The notes: generated from the sequence alone by a model not told the origin. 64,000 bases of DNA from Bacteroides sp. (GCA_021201335.1 JAJQFD010000010.1:62001-126000); one strand, 5' to 3'. Positions 27,531 through 38,715 are shown, numbered from the stretch's first letter. Program-made: numbers and translations.

Positions 27531-27554
27531 ATACAAGGTATTTTAATTTTTGAA

Positions 27555-28217
27555 TTACCAAACAATCTCCTCTTGCTGATGTTGCTTCAAATATTCATTT
27601 GTCCTGCTGAAATGCTTATTTCCAAAGAAACCATTATGTGCTGATAGCGGAGAAGGATGTGCTGAACTAAGTACTAGATGCTTATTCCGATCGATAAATG
27701 CTCCTTTTTTCTGTGCATAAGACCCCCAAAGAATAAATACAAGATGTTCCTTCTGTTCAGCCAGTGTCTGTATCGCAGCATCTGTAAATGTTTCCCATCC
27801 TTTCCTTTGGTGAGAGCCTGCCTGATGAGCACGAACTGTTAAAGTAGCATTTAATAATAATACCCCTTGTTCAGCCCAACGAGTTAGATTACCAGTTTTG
27901 GGAGATTCCGCTCCGGTATCATTTTTTATTTCCTTAAATATATTAACCAAAGAAGGAGGAAAAGGAACTCCGTCATTCACAGAGAAACAAAGTCCGTGTG
28001 CCTGCCCGGGACCATGATAAGGATCCTGACCAATAATAACAGCCTTTACTTTATCAAACGGACAAAGATTGAAGGCATTGAAAATAAGTTTCCCCGGAGG
28101 ATAAATAGTAAATTGTCTATATTCGTTTCTAACAAACTCTGTTAATTGCTGAAAATAATCTTTTTCGAATTCCGGTTGTAACCGTGCTTTCCAGCTTTCT
28201 TCTATCTGTACATTCAT
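27555..28217 (-). CDS. ung: Uracil-DNA glycosylase
   Basis: A 220-residue cytoplasmic base-excision repair enzyme that removes uracil from DNA. Motif A GQDPYHGPGQAHGLCFSV has the catalytic Asp65 and the uracil-gate Tyr67. The DNA-intercalation loop HPSPLSAHNGFFG carries the conserved His. LLNATLTVRAHQAGSHQRKGWE is the family uracil-recognition Asn and linker. Length is normal for family 1. It appears monocistronic. Confidence 0.99.
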   Translation of the reverse strand: MNVQIEESWKARLQPEFEKDYFQQLTEFVRNEYRQFTIYPPGKLIFNAFNLCPFDKVKAVIIGQDPYHGPGQAHGLCFSVNDGVPFPPSLVNIFKEIKNDTGAESPKTGNLTRWAEQGVLLLNATLTVRAHQAGSHQRKGWETFTDAAIQTLAEQKEHLVFILWGSYAQKKGAFIDRNKHLVLSSAHPSPLSAHNGFFGNKHFSRTNEYLKQHQQEEIVW

Positions 28218-28337
28218 TTTATTATATTAATTTGAATTATAGTATGTATGTTTAGGTTACTAATAATATAAGGTTATTGGGGTACTAATATACGTAAAAA
28301 ATAAATATTCAAACAAGCAATGGTCAAAAAACAAAAA

Positions 28338-28369
28338 AATCCGGACTTGTTATTCTACAAAACCGGATT
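28338..28369 (-). terminator. Terminator of the GH3 gene
   Basis: On the minus strand AATCCGG (28363-28369) pairs with CCGGATT (28338-28344), followed by a run of seven T broken only by G. It lies 24 bp past the GH3 stop. Confidence 0.8.
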
Positions 28370-28392
28370 CTTAACCAATAATTTCAAAAAGG

Positions 28393-30642
28393 TTATCCTA
28401 CAACCTTAAATAAAACCTCATTACCAGACTGACTATCGCCTGCTATCCACAAACCAAAGTCCCCCGGTTCAACCACTTTTACCATATCAATATTCCAAAA
28501 GGCCAATTCACTAACCGGTACTTCCATCGCAATCGTTTGCTTTTCACCAGCTTTTAACGTTATACGTTCAAATCCTTTTAACTCTTTAACCGGGCGAGTT
28601 ACAGAAGCAACTTTATCTTGTATGTACAGCTGCACAACTTCTGTTGCTGTATATTTCCCGGTATTTTCCAAATCGAAGGCTATTTTAATGGTGTCTTGCT
28701 CCGTATATTCATTCGAAGAAAGACGAATATTATTATAAGCGAAGGTAGTATAAGATAAACCGTAACCGAAGGGGTATAATGGATCAACTCCTGCATCCAG
28801 GTAAAAGGAACGGTTTCCTAAAGAGGTTTGTCCCGCCTCCACCGGAATGTCATATAATAAAGTCTCATTGCCCAATGGGGGACGACCCGTATTATTATGT
28901 GCGTAATATATCGGTATCTGGCCGACCATTTTCGGGAAAGTAACCGGCAATTTTCCACTGGGAACTTCTTTGCCAAATAATAAATCAGCAATAGCCGGTC
29001 CACCCATTGTTCCGGGATGGAAATTATACAATACCGCATCCGAGAGTTCGACTTCCTTTCTAATTGTCAAAGGACGTCCTGCCATTACAATAGTCACCAA
29101 TGGTTTTCCCGTGTTCCTCAATGCAGCAATTAATTCGGATTGTGCTCCAACCAGTTTTAAATCTGCCAGACAATGAGCTTCTCCGGATAAAATAGCCTCT
29201 TCCCCCACAAAAGTAAGAATGACATCAGCACGGGCAGCAGTGGTGGCAGCTCTGGCTATTCCTTCTGTATTGCGGTCACGGCTATATTTTAGTCCTGGCT
29301 CATAAATTACCTGTACTTTATCACCATACATTTCCCGGATAGCCTTCAAAGGAGTCTGCGTATGAGCCTTTTCTCCATCAAATACCCAGGTTCCCAATTG
29401 GTCATGAGGAGCATCTGCCATTGGACCCACAACGGCAACTGTTTTAATATTTTCTTTCAAGGGAAGAATCTCATTCTCATTTTTCAATAATACAGCAGAT
29501 TCTACTGCCGCTTTTTTAGCTGTTTCAAGATGAGACTCCGCATACAAAACAGAACCCTGATTTTCATCTACAAATGGATTATCAAAAAGTCCTAGCCTCA
29601 ATTTAAGACGAAGAATATTGCGAACTGCATTATCAATGGTATGCTGCTTCACTTTCCCCTCTTTAGTTAATCCGGGCAAATATTTTACAAAAGTATAGCT
29701 AACCATCTCCATATCCACACCGGCGTTCACAGACTTCAAGGCAACTTCTTTCTCATTGGCAGCAAAGCCATGAGGGATCATCTCTACTGCAGAAGCCCAG
29801 TCGGTTACTACCAAACCATCAAAACCCCATTCATCCCGAAGTATATTTTTCAGAATAAAAGCATTCCCGGTTGAAGGTACCCCGTCATTATCATTGAATG
29901 AAGTCATGTAAGTAGCTGCACCCGCTCTTGCAGCAGCTTCGAATGGAGGAAGATAAACATTCCGCAACAAACGTTCAGGAATAAATGTCGAGGCATAATC
30001 CCTTCCACCTTCTCCTGCTCCATAACCCACAAAATGTTTCGGACATGCCGCTATGGAAGTCGGATGATTGAGGGAATCTCCCTGATATCCTTTAACCATG
30101 GCAGCCCCCATAACTGAAGTCAGATACGTATCTTCTCCACAACCTTCCGCTATACGTCCCCAACGTGGATCACGGGCAATATCAATCATAGGTGCAAATG
30201 TCCACCGGATACCTACTGATGAGGCTTCAATAGCAGAAATCCGGGCACCAGCTTCAGCAATCTCCGGATTAAAAGAAGCAGCCTGTCCCAATGGAATGGG
30301 GAAAATTGTTTTAAACCCGTGGATAACATCCCGAGCTATTAACAGAGGAATCCCTAGCCGGGATTCTTCCATAGCAACCCGTTGGAGGGCATTTACTTTC
30401 ACCGGATCAACTTCATTTAAAATAGAACCGACTTCTCCCCTCTTTATCAGAACACTCATATCCTCGATATTGCCGAAAGAGCTAATTTGGTTCATCTGAC
30501 CTATTTTTTCTTCTAAGGTCATTTGAGAAAGTAGTCTTTCTACCTTGGCTTCTAATACTTTATCTTTCGGTTCCGGCCCTTTCGAGCAGAAAACCAAAGC
30601 AAGTAGGAGAAGACAGGCAGAACATACTTTTAGTATTTTCAT
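28393..30642 (-). CDS. GH3 family beta-glucosidase-type glycoside hydrolase
   Basis: A 749-residue exported enzyme. A hydrophobic signal is followed by Cys19 in LVFCSKG; the Phe before Cys is unusual for a lipobox, so lipidation is uncertain. The (beta/alpha)8 domain contains the RVTDPR-like segment FAPMIDIARDPRWGR and the nucleophile Asp281 in GLVVTDWASA. The alpha/beta sandwich domain (KTVAVVGPMADAP) and a C-terminal fibronectin-III-like domain (TEVVQLYIQDKVASVTRPVKELKGF) follow. Length matches BglX. It likely trims beta-linked glucose or xylose from imported oligosaccharides. It is the last gene of PUL 1, separated from susD by a strong hairpin. Confidence 0.94.
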   Translation of the reverse strand: MKILKVCSACLLLLALVFCSKGPEPKDKVLEAKVERLLSQMTLEEKIGQMNQISSFGNIEDMSVLIKRGEVGSILNEVDPVKVNALQRVAMEESRLGIPLLIARDVIHGFKTIFPIPLGQAASFNPEIAEAGARISAIEASSVGIRWTFAPMIDIARDPRWGRIAEGCGEDTYLTSVMGAAMVKGYQGDSLNHPTSIAACPKHFVGYGAGEGGRDYASTFIPERLLRNVYLPPFEAAARAGAATYMTSFNDNDGVPSTGNAFILKNILRDEWGFDGLVVTDWASAVEMIPHGFAANEKEVALKSVNAGVDMEMVSYTFVKYLPGLTKEGKVKQHTIDNAVRNILRLKLRLGLFDNPFVDENQGSVLYAESHLETAKKAAVESAVLLKNENEILPLKENIKTVAVVGPMADAPHDQLGTWVFDGEKAHTQTPLKAIREMYGDKVQVIYEPGLKYSRDRNTEGIARAATTAARADVILTFVGEEAILSGEAHCLADLKLVGAQSELIAALRNTGKPLVTIVMAGRPLTIRKEVELSDAVLYNFHPGTMGGPAIADLLFGKEVPSGKLPVTFPKMVGQIPIYYAHNNTGRPPLGNETLLYDIPVEAGQTSLGNRSFYLDAGVDPLYPFGYGLSYTTFAYNNIRLSSNEYTEQDTIKIAFDLENTGKYTATEVVQLYIQDKVASVTRPVKELKGFERITLKAGEKQTIAMEVPVSELAFWNIDMVKVVEPGDFGLWIAGDSQSGNEVLFKVVG

Positions 30643-30727
30643 GATATTATCTTTTTACTTTTTCTGATCAACTAGCACATACAATCTCATTAGTAACCGA
30701 TAACGCACTATATCATTATTAAGTAAG

Positions 30728-30772
30728 ATAAGATATTTACAGGTTTAAAGTACAAACCTGTAAATATCTTAT
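30728..30772 (-). terminator. Strong hairpin between susD and the GH3 gene
   Basis: A perfect inverted repeat of 19 bp (30728-30746 with 30754-30772) with a 7-nt loop begins 11 bp past the susD stop. No strong T run follows on the minus strand, so it may act as partial terminator or as an mRNA-stabilising 3' structure. Confidence 0.75.
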
Positions 30773-30783
30773 TTATATTATTT

Positions 30784-32353
30784 TTAATATGGATTCTGTG
30801 TAATAGTACCCTGAGCTGCTTCAACTTCACTTTGAGGAATCGGAAGATATTTCTTATTCTCTGTCCATTGAATACGTTCAGGAATTCCGTCTTTCACATA
30901 ATCGCCACCTTTCTTATCCAATACTTTGCCGCCTTTTGCTTTCAACACTTCAGCAGCTTTATCGAATCGAACTAAGTCAAAATAACGTTTTCCTTCGCCC
31001 ACAAACTCACGACGACGTTCCAACAAAATATTATCTAAAGTTGCTGGGATAGGATCAACTCCGGCACGATCACGAATCTGATCCAGATAACCTTGGGCGG
31101 AACCATCTCCTGTGCGTAAAGCTAACTCAGCAGCATTCAACAATGTTTCAGCATAACGATAGATACGAAGATTATTATCCCAGTTTAAGTCAGAACTAGC
31201 TACAGCTCCATCATTTCCACCAATACGTCCTAAGTATTTTCTTAAGAAGAAGCCTGTATTTTGATAACGTCCTCCATAAGTAACGGTATCCTTTTTTGCA
31301 AGACAATCTGCGATATATTTTTCCATATTAAGGATACTTATATCTCTACGTATATCATCTTCCTCAAAAGCATCATACGCTTCTCTGGCTACAGGCTCAA
31401 ATCCCCAACCAGCTACATAATCAGGGCTACCGTTTAAACCATCAATACCAATCATTGCCGGAAATACAGTGCCACCTGCTGCCTGAGCATTACCCCAATC
31501 TCTCTTACCCCCCTTTAGCTATGTAGTTAATATCAAAGATTGTTTCATTATTCCACTCAAATTCAGTTTCCCAAAGGTTTCCAAATGGCTGTAATGAATA
31601 TTTCGTAGAAGAAATAATATCTTTCATATAACCTAATGCCTTGGTATACTTTGATTCGTCTTTCTGATACATTACATATTCTGCATATAACATTGATGCC
31701 ATTGCTTGTGTAACACGTCCTGCCCATTTAGCATCTTCCTGCTTCATAGGAAGAACCTTACTATCCAGTATCTCTGCTAATTCAGCTTCCATCAGATCAT
31801 AAATTTCTTTAGTTGTCTTTTGAGGAGCTATAAAATTAGGATATGTTAGGTTCGTGTCAAAATAAGGAACATTTCCCCATATTTTCCATAATACCGAATA
31901 ATACCATGCTCGCAATACCCGAGCTTCTGCTATATATTTTTTCTTACTATCTTCTGGCAAATTAAAATTTTCCACATCAGCAATTACCAAATTAGAGCGG
32001 TTAATACCGGAGTAACTGCCAGTCCATGCACCATTGATCGAATTAATCGGATCAGATTTAAATTGTGAGATCAAATGGAGTTGACTTTGATCACTAGTAC
32101 CACTCCCACCCACATAAACATCATCGCTCATGCAATCATATAATAACGCTAAAGGTGCCCATCCATCAAAATAATCATACCAATGCAATGGATCATAAGC
32201 AGCTGTCACCGCTTCCATCAAACGAGCCTCCGAATTGTAATATCCATCTATAGGCAGGCTGCTGGAAGGTTCAACAGACAAGAAACTATCTCCGCATGAG
32301 GTAACTCCAAGCATACCAAGAGCTGCACAACAAGTTATTATTATTTTTTTCAT
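30784..32353 (-). pseudogene. SusD-like outer-membrane lipoprotein, frameshifted (PUL 1)
   Basis: Two adjacent frames make one RagB/SusD protein of about 523 residues. Frame 1 (31505-32353) starts with a signal and a lipobox (VTSCGDS) and ends after DINYIAKGG at a TAA. Frame 2 (30784-31455) holds the C-terminal half with NAAELALRTGDG, LERRREFVGEGKRYFDLVRF and LPIPQSEVEAA. Removing one G from the G6 tract (31508-31513 on the plus strand) joins them through KRDWGNAQAAGG with no other change. SusD proteins cap the SusC channel and bind the glycan. As sequenced the protein would be truncated at about half length. True loss, phase variation and a homopolymer sequencing error are all possible. Confidence 0.9.
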
Positions 32354-32373
32354 ATCGTCGGTGTCTTTAAATA

Positions 32374-35300
32374 TTAAAAATTAAGATTGAAACCAAGAGT
32401 AAATGTACGGGCCTGTGGATACATACCTCTATCGATACCAGAGGATCTGTCACCTTCAGTAGGTGATGTATAGTCTGAAACTTCAGGATCAAAACCTTTA
32501 TAACCGGTAATCGTTAACAAATTTTCAGCCGCAACATATATCCGCAAACTTGAAATAAATACTTTTGAAGTCAATGATCTTGGAAGTGTATAGCCTAATT
32601 GAATGTTTTTTAAACGCATAAAAGAACCATTCTTTACATATAAATCTGATACACGATAGTTATCATTGTCATTTTTCCAGGCAAAACGGGGAACAGTGTT
32701 TGATGTTCCTTCTCCATGCCAACGACCCATCATTTCGGAAGATAAATTTGCATAATCTAAATCCACTCAACGAGTTGCATCAAAGATATCATTACCAATA
32801 GTACCTGAAATCAACATACTAAAATCAAAGTCTCTCCATGCGGCTTGAAAATTCAGACCATACGTCCAGTCTGGCGTTCCTTTACCGATCTTTGTTCTAT
32901 CAGCTTCATTAATTTGATCATCATTATTATCGTTCACAAAGATTACATCTCCTGGTTGTGCGTTTGGTTGCAATTTCTCACCCTTGCTATTTACATAAGC
33001 ATCAATTTGAGCTTGATTCTGGAAAATACCAGCCGTTTTATATCCATAAAAGTACGGATAAACTTCTCCATTCTGTCCACGGCTCACATTTCCTAACAGA
33101 TGTACATGATCATACATTTCAAAACCATCCGCATTACCCAAGTTTATTAATTTATTCTTCAGGTAGCTGGCATTGGCACCGATTCTGAAATTCCAGTCGC
33201 CTGTACGGAATTTATATCCCAGATCCATCTCAATACCGGAGTTTTCCATATCACCCACATTGCCCCAAGGCCTGGACTCACCCAAATAAGCAGGTATACT
33301 CATTTCTTTCAACATACCGTTGGTCTTCTTTTTGAAATAATCAATGCTAAAAGTTAAAGAGTTGCTTATGAAACCGAAATCAAGACCTACATTGGTTTGT
33401 TCTGATTCTTCCCATTTCAAATCAGCATTTGGAGTACCTGAAGGCTTGCTACCATTAATAATTGTTTGATTGCTGCCACCCCCAAATACATAACTATTAT
33501 TCATATTAACATTAGCCGTATATTTGAATTGGCCAATTTTCTCATTACCGTTCTTACCCCAGGATAAACGAAGTTTCGTACTTGTTAACCAAGATGGACG
33601 ACTTTCCATGAATTTTTCATTGGTAATGTTCCAACCCAAAGAAACAGAAGGAAATGTAGCCCATTTGTGCTTCGGCCCAAAGTTTGAAGAACCGTCACGA
33701 CGTATAGTGAACTGAAACATGTAACGCTCAGCATAGTTATAACTCAAACGACCAAAATAAGAAGCTAATGTGGAAGGATCAATTAAACCACCTTCAGCAT
33801 CTTTTTTTCCATCTGAAGCCAAACCGGTAGTAAAGTCAATATTCGCCTTGTCACCCATATATGCAATCATATCATATCCTGTACCTTTCAAACGACGACC
33901 TGTAGTTTCCTTTGCTGATTGTCCCAAAACAACTGAGAATGAATGTTCACCGAAAGTTTTATCGTAAGTTAATACATTTTCAATCTGCCAGGTAATTTTC
34001 CGATTCATTTCCGACCATACGCTAGACTTGTCATTATGAGCATTGGCTCCAATAAAATAAGGTTTGCTCCATCCATCAGTACCCCAGAATGCGAGGTCTG
34101 TGCCATAAGAAGTTTTGAACTTCAGATTATCCCAGAGTGACAGTTCGGCAAAAAAGTTTCCTACAAATTTATCTGTGTTATATTTTTCTCCCGGCAAAGA
34201 AAGATAAGCCCGCGGATTGGAAATTTCATTGAAATCCTGATGCGGAATATTCAGTAATCTTCCGTTTTTGGCATCTCTTATCAGTTCTCCATACTTACTA
34301 ACATCAATATTATGATCTTTTATCAGCTTCTGTTCATCATCCTCATATACATCCATCAATGGAGAAAGGAACATCGCATTACCCAATGCCGAACCAGTAA
34401 GACTATTTGTTTCGAGGCTAGTATTATTAATACGGGAATAAGCCGCATTCATACCTATTGTCATCTTTTTTAACCAGTTACGATTTTTACTTTCATCGAA
34501 TAAAGTATAAGTAGCATTTGAACGCATAGTCATACGTTTGTAATTTGAGCGACCATAGTCACCACCTACAATACCTTCCTGATTGTAATAACCCAACGAC
34601 AAATAATAATTTATTTTTTCCGCAGCACCACTCACACTCACCTGATGATTTTTTACCGGAGCATCGTAGTTGAATGTTTCTTTTTGCCAGTTTGTTCCTT
34701 TACCAAGCTTGGCCACATCCGTATAGATATCTCCTCCACCTGCATAGTGATTGGCTTCGTTCATTAAAGTGGCGTATTGAGTTCCATCCAACAATTCCCG
34801 TTCTCTCCACGGACGTTGCCAGCCATAAGAGAAATCATACGTAACTCTTACTTTTCCTTCTTTACCGCTTTTTGTAGTCACCAAAACAACTCCATTAGCT
34901 GCACGAGCACCATAAACGGCACCTGAAGCAGCATCTTTCAAAACCTCAATCGATGCAATATCGTTGGGATTCAGATAATCAATACCACCGTCAATAGCCA
35001 TGCCATCCACAATGTAAAGTGGATCCGAGTCATTAGTTGTTCCTATACCACGAACACGAATCTTTGCACTGGCACCCGGCTGGCCAGAGGTAGTTGTTAC
35101 CTGCACACCCGAAACTAAGCCTTTTAAAGCATTGTCAACACGTACAGGAGCAACACCTGCAAGGTCATCTGAGGATACTCGGGCAATAGAAGCAGTTACC
35201 ACACTCTTTTTCTGAACCCCATATCCGATAACTACAATTTCATCCAGTATCTCAGAGTCTTCTTCCAGAATTATTCTCAGGCTTTTTTGTCCCTTTATTG

Positions 35301-35541
35301 CAATTTCCTGAGATTTGTAACCTACATAAGATATTGATAGAATAGCATCAGAAGAGACTGTCAGTGAGAACTGACCGTCGAGATCGGTAATAGTACCATT
35401 GGCACTTCCTTTTTCAATTACATTCACACCCGGTAAAGGATCATTATCCTGCCCAACTATTACACCTGTTATTTGATTGTTTTGAGCAAATACCGAAAGT
35501 GTAATTCCTAATAAGGATAAAACTAAGAATAATTTTTTCAT
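32374..35541 (-). pseudogene. SusC-like TonB-dependent outer-membrane receptor with in-frame TGA (PUL 1)
   Basis: A 1055-codon frame encodes a SusC/RagA receptor. It has a signal peptide (ending VFAQ), carboxypeptidase-like domain (ITGVIVGQDNDPLPGVNVIE), plug (DEIVVIGYGVQKKSVVTASI) and 22-strand barrel ending FTLGFNLNF. It is cut by one in-frame TGA at 32767-32769, after GNDIFDATR. The next codon continues VDLDYANLSSEMMGRW without frame change. Most relatives have an arginine codon at this place, so CGA to TGA is the simplest explanation. The truncated product would lack the last 130 residues, including the terminal strand needed for barrel insertion. A minus-strand -7 box TAGGTTTG (35590-35597) lies about 50 bp upstream. 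Confidence 0.92.
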
Positions 35542-35756
35542 AAGTTTTAATTAATAAGATTAACTCCAATTGGTCCGTTATGGACATTGCAAACCTAGGC
35601 AAAGTTTGGCGACTGTTGCTAAATAGCACCTATTCCTGAATACGTCAATTCAAAAAAAACAAATACGTTATTGATACGCCAAAAACATGTAATCTGCTAT
35701 TCAACAGCAAATTACTCATACGCATATGCTATTCAACAAACATGTTGGAGGGCATA

Positions 35757-35804
35757 AAAAAAGAGGAATAAAAGATTTTTTGTTCTTTTAATCCTCCTTT
35801 TATC
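35757..35804 (-). terminator. Terminator of the SusR-like regulator
   Basis: On the minus strand a purine/pyrimidine stem (AAAGGAGGATTAAAAGA with TCTTTTATTCCTCTTT, one offset) around a short loop is followed by a T7 run. It lies just downstream of the regulator stop at 35818. Confidence 0.7.
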
Positions 35805-35817
35805 GGGTGAAGAGATT

Positions 35818-38715
35818 TTAAAGTTTTGTATTTAAATACTCGGTTAAACTTTCTTCCCTGTCTAATCCAAATTTCTTTCGGATCCGATAACGAATCGTTT
35901 CGACTCCACGGATGGAAATATTTAATAGAGGAGCAATTTCCTTTGAAGAAAGGTTCATGATAAGATAAGCACACATCATGCGTTCATTCAACGATAATTC
36001 CGGATGTTTTTCCTGCAAACGTTTCATAAAGTTATTATGAACCAGATCGAATTGTTCCTCAATACGTTTCAGTACTTCATCCGATCGCATATTAGAGTCT
36101 ATCTTATTGTTTACAACCAAAAGCATTTGCTTAAATTCTTTTGTTCCATCTCCTTTTAACCGGGAAACCACTTTAAACAAATCAGATTTTATTTCAGTCA
36201 GAATCTCGTTTTTACGTACAAAGTTGATCATCAGATTAGCCATTTCCTGACTCTTGTATCGCAAATCATGTTCCAGTTTTTCTTTCTCAAGTTCCATAAT
36301 CTGACGTTGTTTACGGGCATTCTCCCGTTCAAATTCAGCTTCCAGTTCCCGCATTTCCTGATCTTTAACAAGAGCAACCTGTTGCTTTTTACGTTTCACG
36401 CGAATATCATCCCATCGATAAACCAGCCAGAGGACAAAAACAACCAACAGAAGATATAAAACGTAAGCTATATTCGTACGATACCAAGGAGGAAGGATAC
36501 GAAAAGAAAAGGAATCAGTAGCCGAGATAGCATCTGCAAAGACAGCTTTTACCTCGAAAGTATGAATCCCTTCCGAAAGATTACTGTATTCTTTTATCTG
36601 TGCTTTGGTGAAATCGGACCATTCATCTTTATCCAGACGATACTGATAACTTACTTCTTCACCATGTGTGAAAGAAGAAATGCCATATTCGATTCGGATG
36701 GTGTTTTGGGCGTACGATACAATCGGTACTTCTTTTTTACCTAAAAAGTTATCCGTATAGATCAAAGAATCCCGGGGATGTGAGATATAAACATTGCGTA
36801 CATGCACCACTTTACTGTAATCCTGACGCAATTTTGTCTCAGGAATTTTTGCTAACGCAAAACCGTTGTCATTTGGAATTATAATTAATGAGTCGGATAC
36901 AGGAATCAGTGTTTCTGCTCCTTGTACTAACTCAATAGAAGACATGTCAATGGGAAGAATCATCGTTCCTGCTCCCTTTTTATAATTGTCAAGATTGGAT
37001 ATACATATCTCCCTCTTATTCAACCCGATTAAATGATTACCGTATTCCGTTAAATAATAATAAGGTGCTACTCCGTTCAGAAGGGCATTCATTTCCTGAG
37101 ATAATTCCATCTTGTCTGAAAGAGAATCATAAGTATAAATACCGCTTATGGTTGAAAAATAAATCTTATCTCTTATTTTACTTATATATACACCTTTGCC
37201 GGTAGGAAGTCCATCATCTTCACCATAAATTTTCAGGGGGGTTACTTTTTGCAGTTCTTCATCTAGTTCAACCCGTAGAGTTCGCCCCATATCACTCATC
37301 CATAATACCCGATTGGATTCTTGTCGAAAATACCGGAAAGAATGGGTCATTCCTTCTATCTTATGGGATACTCGCCAGATACCATTAATTTTCTCTATTA
37401 AATATAATCCATCATATACTCCCACATACATTTTATCCGGCACTCCTGACAGTGGCTGACAGGTCCATGCTCCATTTATCTGCCCTATCTTTTCCATACG
37501 GGTTCCCTGAACTAAAAATACGCCCCTGTCATGCAGACAGAATAAATCATTGCCATTTTTCTTCAAACTCCATACCTGTCCGCTGGAATTAGGTATTTGA
37601 TGAAAAACTGGTTCCTCATCGTTTTGTAATAAGGGATATTCCGTATAATAAAGTCCCCTGTTTGTGGCCAGATAAAGATAATTATCCGCAATTACGGCAT
37701 CATAACCAGTACCTAAAGAATGAGGGTATGTATAAAGATTAGTCAGATATGAGTTCAGGCAAACATAATCTATGCCACTATCCAGGCCTGCCCATAAATT
37801 GCCTTGTGGATCGAAAGAGACAGACAATACTGTATTATTCTGTAGTCCATTGTTTTCATTGAAATATTTTGCTACAAAAGTTTTTCGGTCCAGTAAAACA
37901 ATTCCTTTGTGAACGGTTCCCAGTGCTATGTACTGTTCATTGGCAGCTATACAAAATACTTCATTCTCTTCGATAAACCTCTCAACACCAGTAATAAAAG
38001 GTGTTATGCTGTTTCCATCGTAATAATAAAGACCATCATAAGCTGTGGCAATAATACTCCCATTCTGGTGAGGAATAACTCCCCTGATTCTCTTATTCCT
38101 TAATGTTTCATCCCCATTTAATGGGAAAAATGTATTACCAACCAGCACTTTTACACCATCATCCGTACCTACGTAGAGTATTCCATTCACCATGTCCGAA
38201 CAATCTATCTTAAATCCTCCCGAATCTATAATAGTATGTTTACCATTAATAATTTTAATAACTTTGGAATCACCTTGCAGATAAAGAATATTATCGGTTT
38301 CATGAATTCCCCATACATTTCCTATGGACCGCTCCGGCTCACTTAATGAATCGGATAAGCAATTGTAGATAAGCCTGCCTCCCGGACCTGGTTCATAATA
38401 TCCGAACTCACTGATACCTCCGGCATAAATCCTTTTATAATTTTTAGAAGGGAATACTGAACGAACATCTGAACCGTTATTCATTGGAAAAATTTTCCAG
38501 ATATTCCCATCATATTGCAACATACCATTTTTATTTGCAAAATAAACCCAGTTCTGGTCGTATGAAACGATCTGCCAGGTTTGTGAACCTTTACCATATT
38601 GACTTTTGCTATAATTTATAATAAAATTATTCCATTCGGCAGCAAGCCGGGTATAGGGCATTAATAATAAACCAAGAAGAAGGAGGCGAAATATATGAGT
38701 CATGTGTTTTTTCAT
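35818..38715 (-). CDS. SusR-like membrane-spanning regulator (beta-propeller, Y_Y_Y, LuxR-type HTH)
   Basis: A protein of about 965 residues. After a signal/anchor sequence, residues of about 30-650 are repeated propeller blades of the Reg_prop type (for example SFDPQGNLWAGLDSG). A Y_Y_Y domain follows (YRLDKDEWSDFTKAQIKEYSNLSEG), then a transmembrane helix (YVLYLLLVVFVLWLVYRW). A long Glu/Lys coiled coil precedes a C-terminal LuxR-type helix-turn-helix (MNLSSKEIAPLLNISIRGVETIRYRIRKKFGL). There is no kinase or receiver domain, so it is a one-component sensor like SusR. It probably controls the adjacent susC-susD-GH3. I prefer the start at 38715; an in-frame ATG at 38742 would overlap a putative -7 box (38721-38728). 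ATG 38703 is also possible. Confidence 0.9.
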   Translation of the reverse strand: MKKHMTHIFRLLLLGLLLMPYTRLAAEWNNFIINYSKSQYGKGSQTWQIVSYDQNWVYFANKNGMLQYDGNIWKIFPMNNGSDVRSVFPSKNYKRIYAGGISEFGYYEPGPGGRLIYNCLSDSLSEPERSIGNVWGIHETDNILYLQGDSKVIKIINGKHTIIDSGGFKIDCSDMVNGILYVGTDDGVKVLVGNTFFPLNGDETLRNKRIRGVIPHQNGSIIATAYDGLYYYDGNSITPFITGVERFIEENEVFCIAANEQYIALGTVHKGIVLLDRKTFVAKYFNENNGLQNNTVLSVSFDPQGNLWAGLDSGIDYVCLNSYLTNLYTYPHSLGTGYDAVIADNYLYLATNRGLYYTEYPLLQNDEEPVFHQIPNSSGQVWSLKKNGNDLFCLHDRGVFLVQGTRMEKIGQINGAWTCQPLSGVPDKMYVGVYDGLYLIEKINGIWRVSHKIEGMTHSFRYFRQESNRVLWMSDMGRTLRVELDEELQKVTPLKIYGEDDGLPTGKGVYISKIRDKIYFSTISGIYTYDSLSDKMELSQEMNALLNGVAPYYYLTEYGNHLIGLNKREICISNLDNYKKGAGTMILPIDMSSIELVQGAETLIPVSDSLIIIPNDNGFALAKIPETKLRQDYSKVVHVRNVYISHPRDSLIYTDNFLGKKEVPIVSYAQNTIRIEYGISSFTHGEEVSYQYRLDKDEWSDFTKAQIKEYSNLSEGIHTFEVKAVFADAISATDSFSFRILPPWYRTNIAYVLYLLLVVFVLWLVYRWDDIRVKRKKQQVALVKDQEMRELEAEFERENARKQRQIMELEKEKLEHDLRYKSQEMANLMINFVRKNEILTEIKSDLFKVVSRLKGDGTKEFKQMLLVVNNKIDSNMRSDEVLKRIEEQFDLVHNNFMKRLQEKHPELSLNERMMCAYLIMNLSSKEIAPLLNISIRGVETIRYRIRKKFGLDREESLTEYLNTKL

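Noticed and set aside
32374..35541. Programmed recoding of TGA in susC
   Set aside because: No structure or context for selenocysteine or read-through is evident, TGA ends other genes here, and the partner susD is also broken; mutation is simpler.
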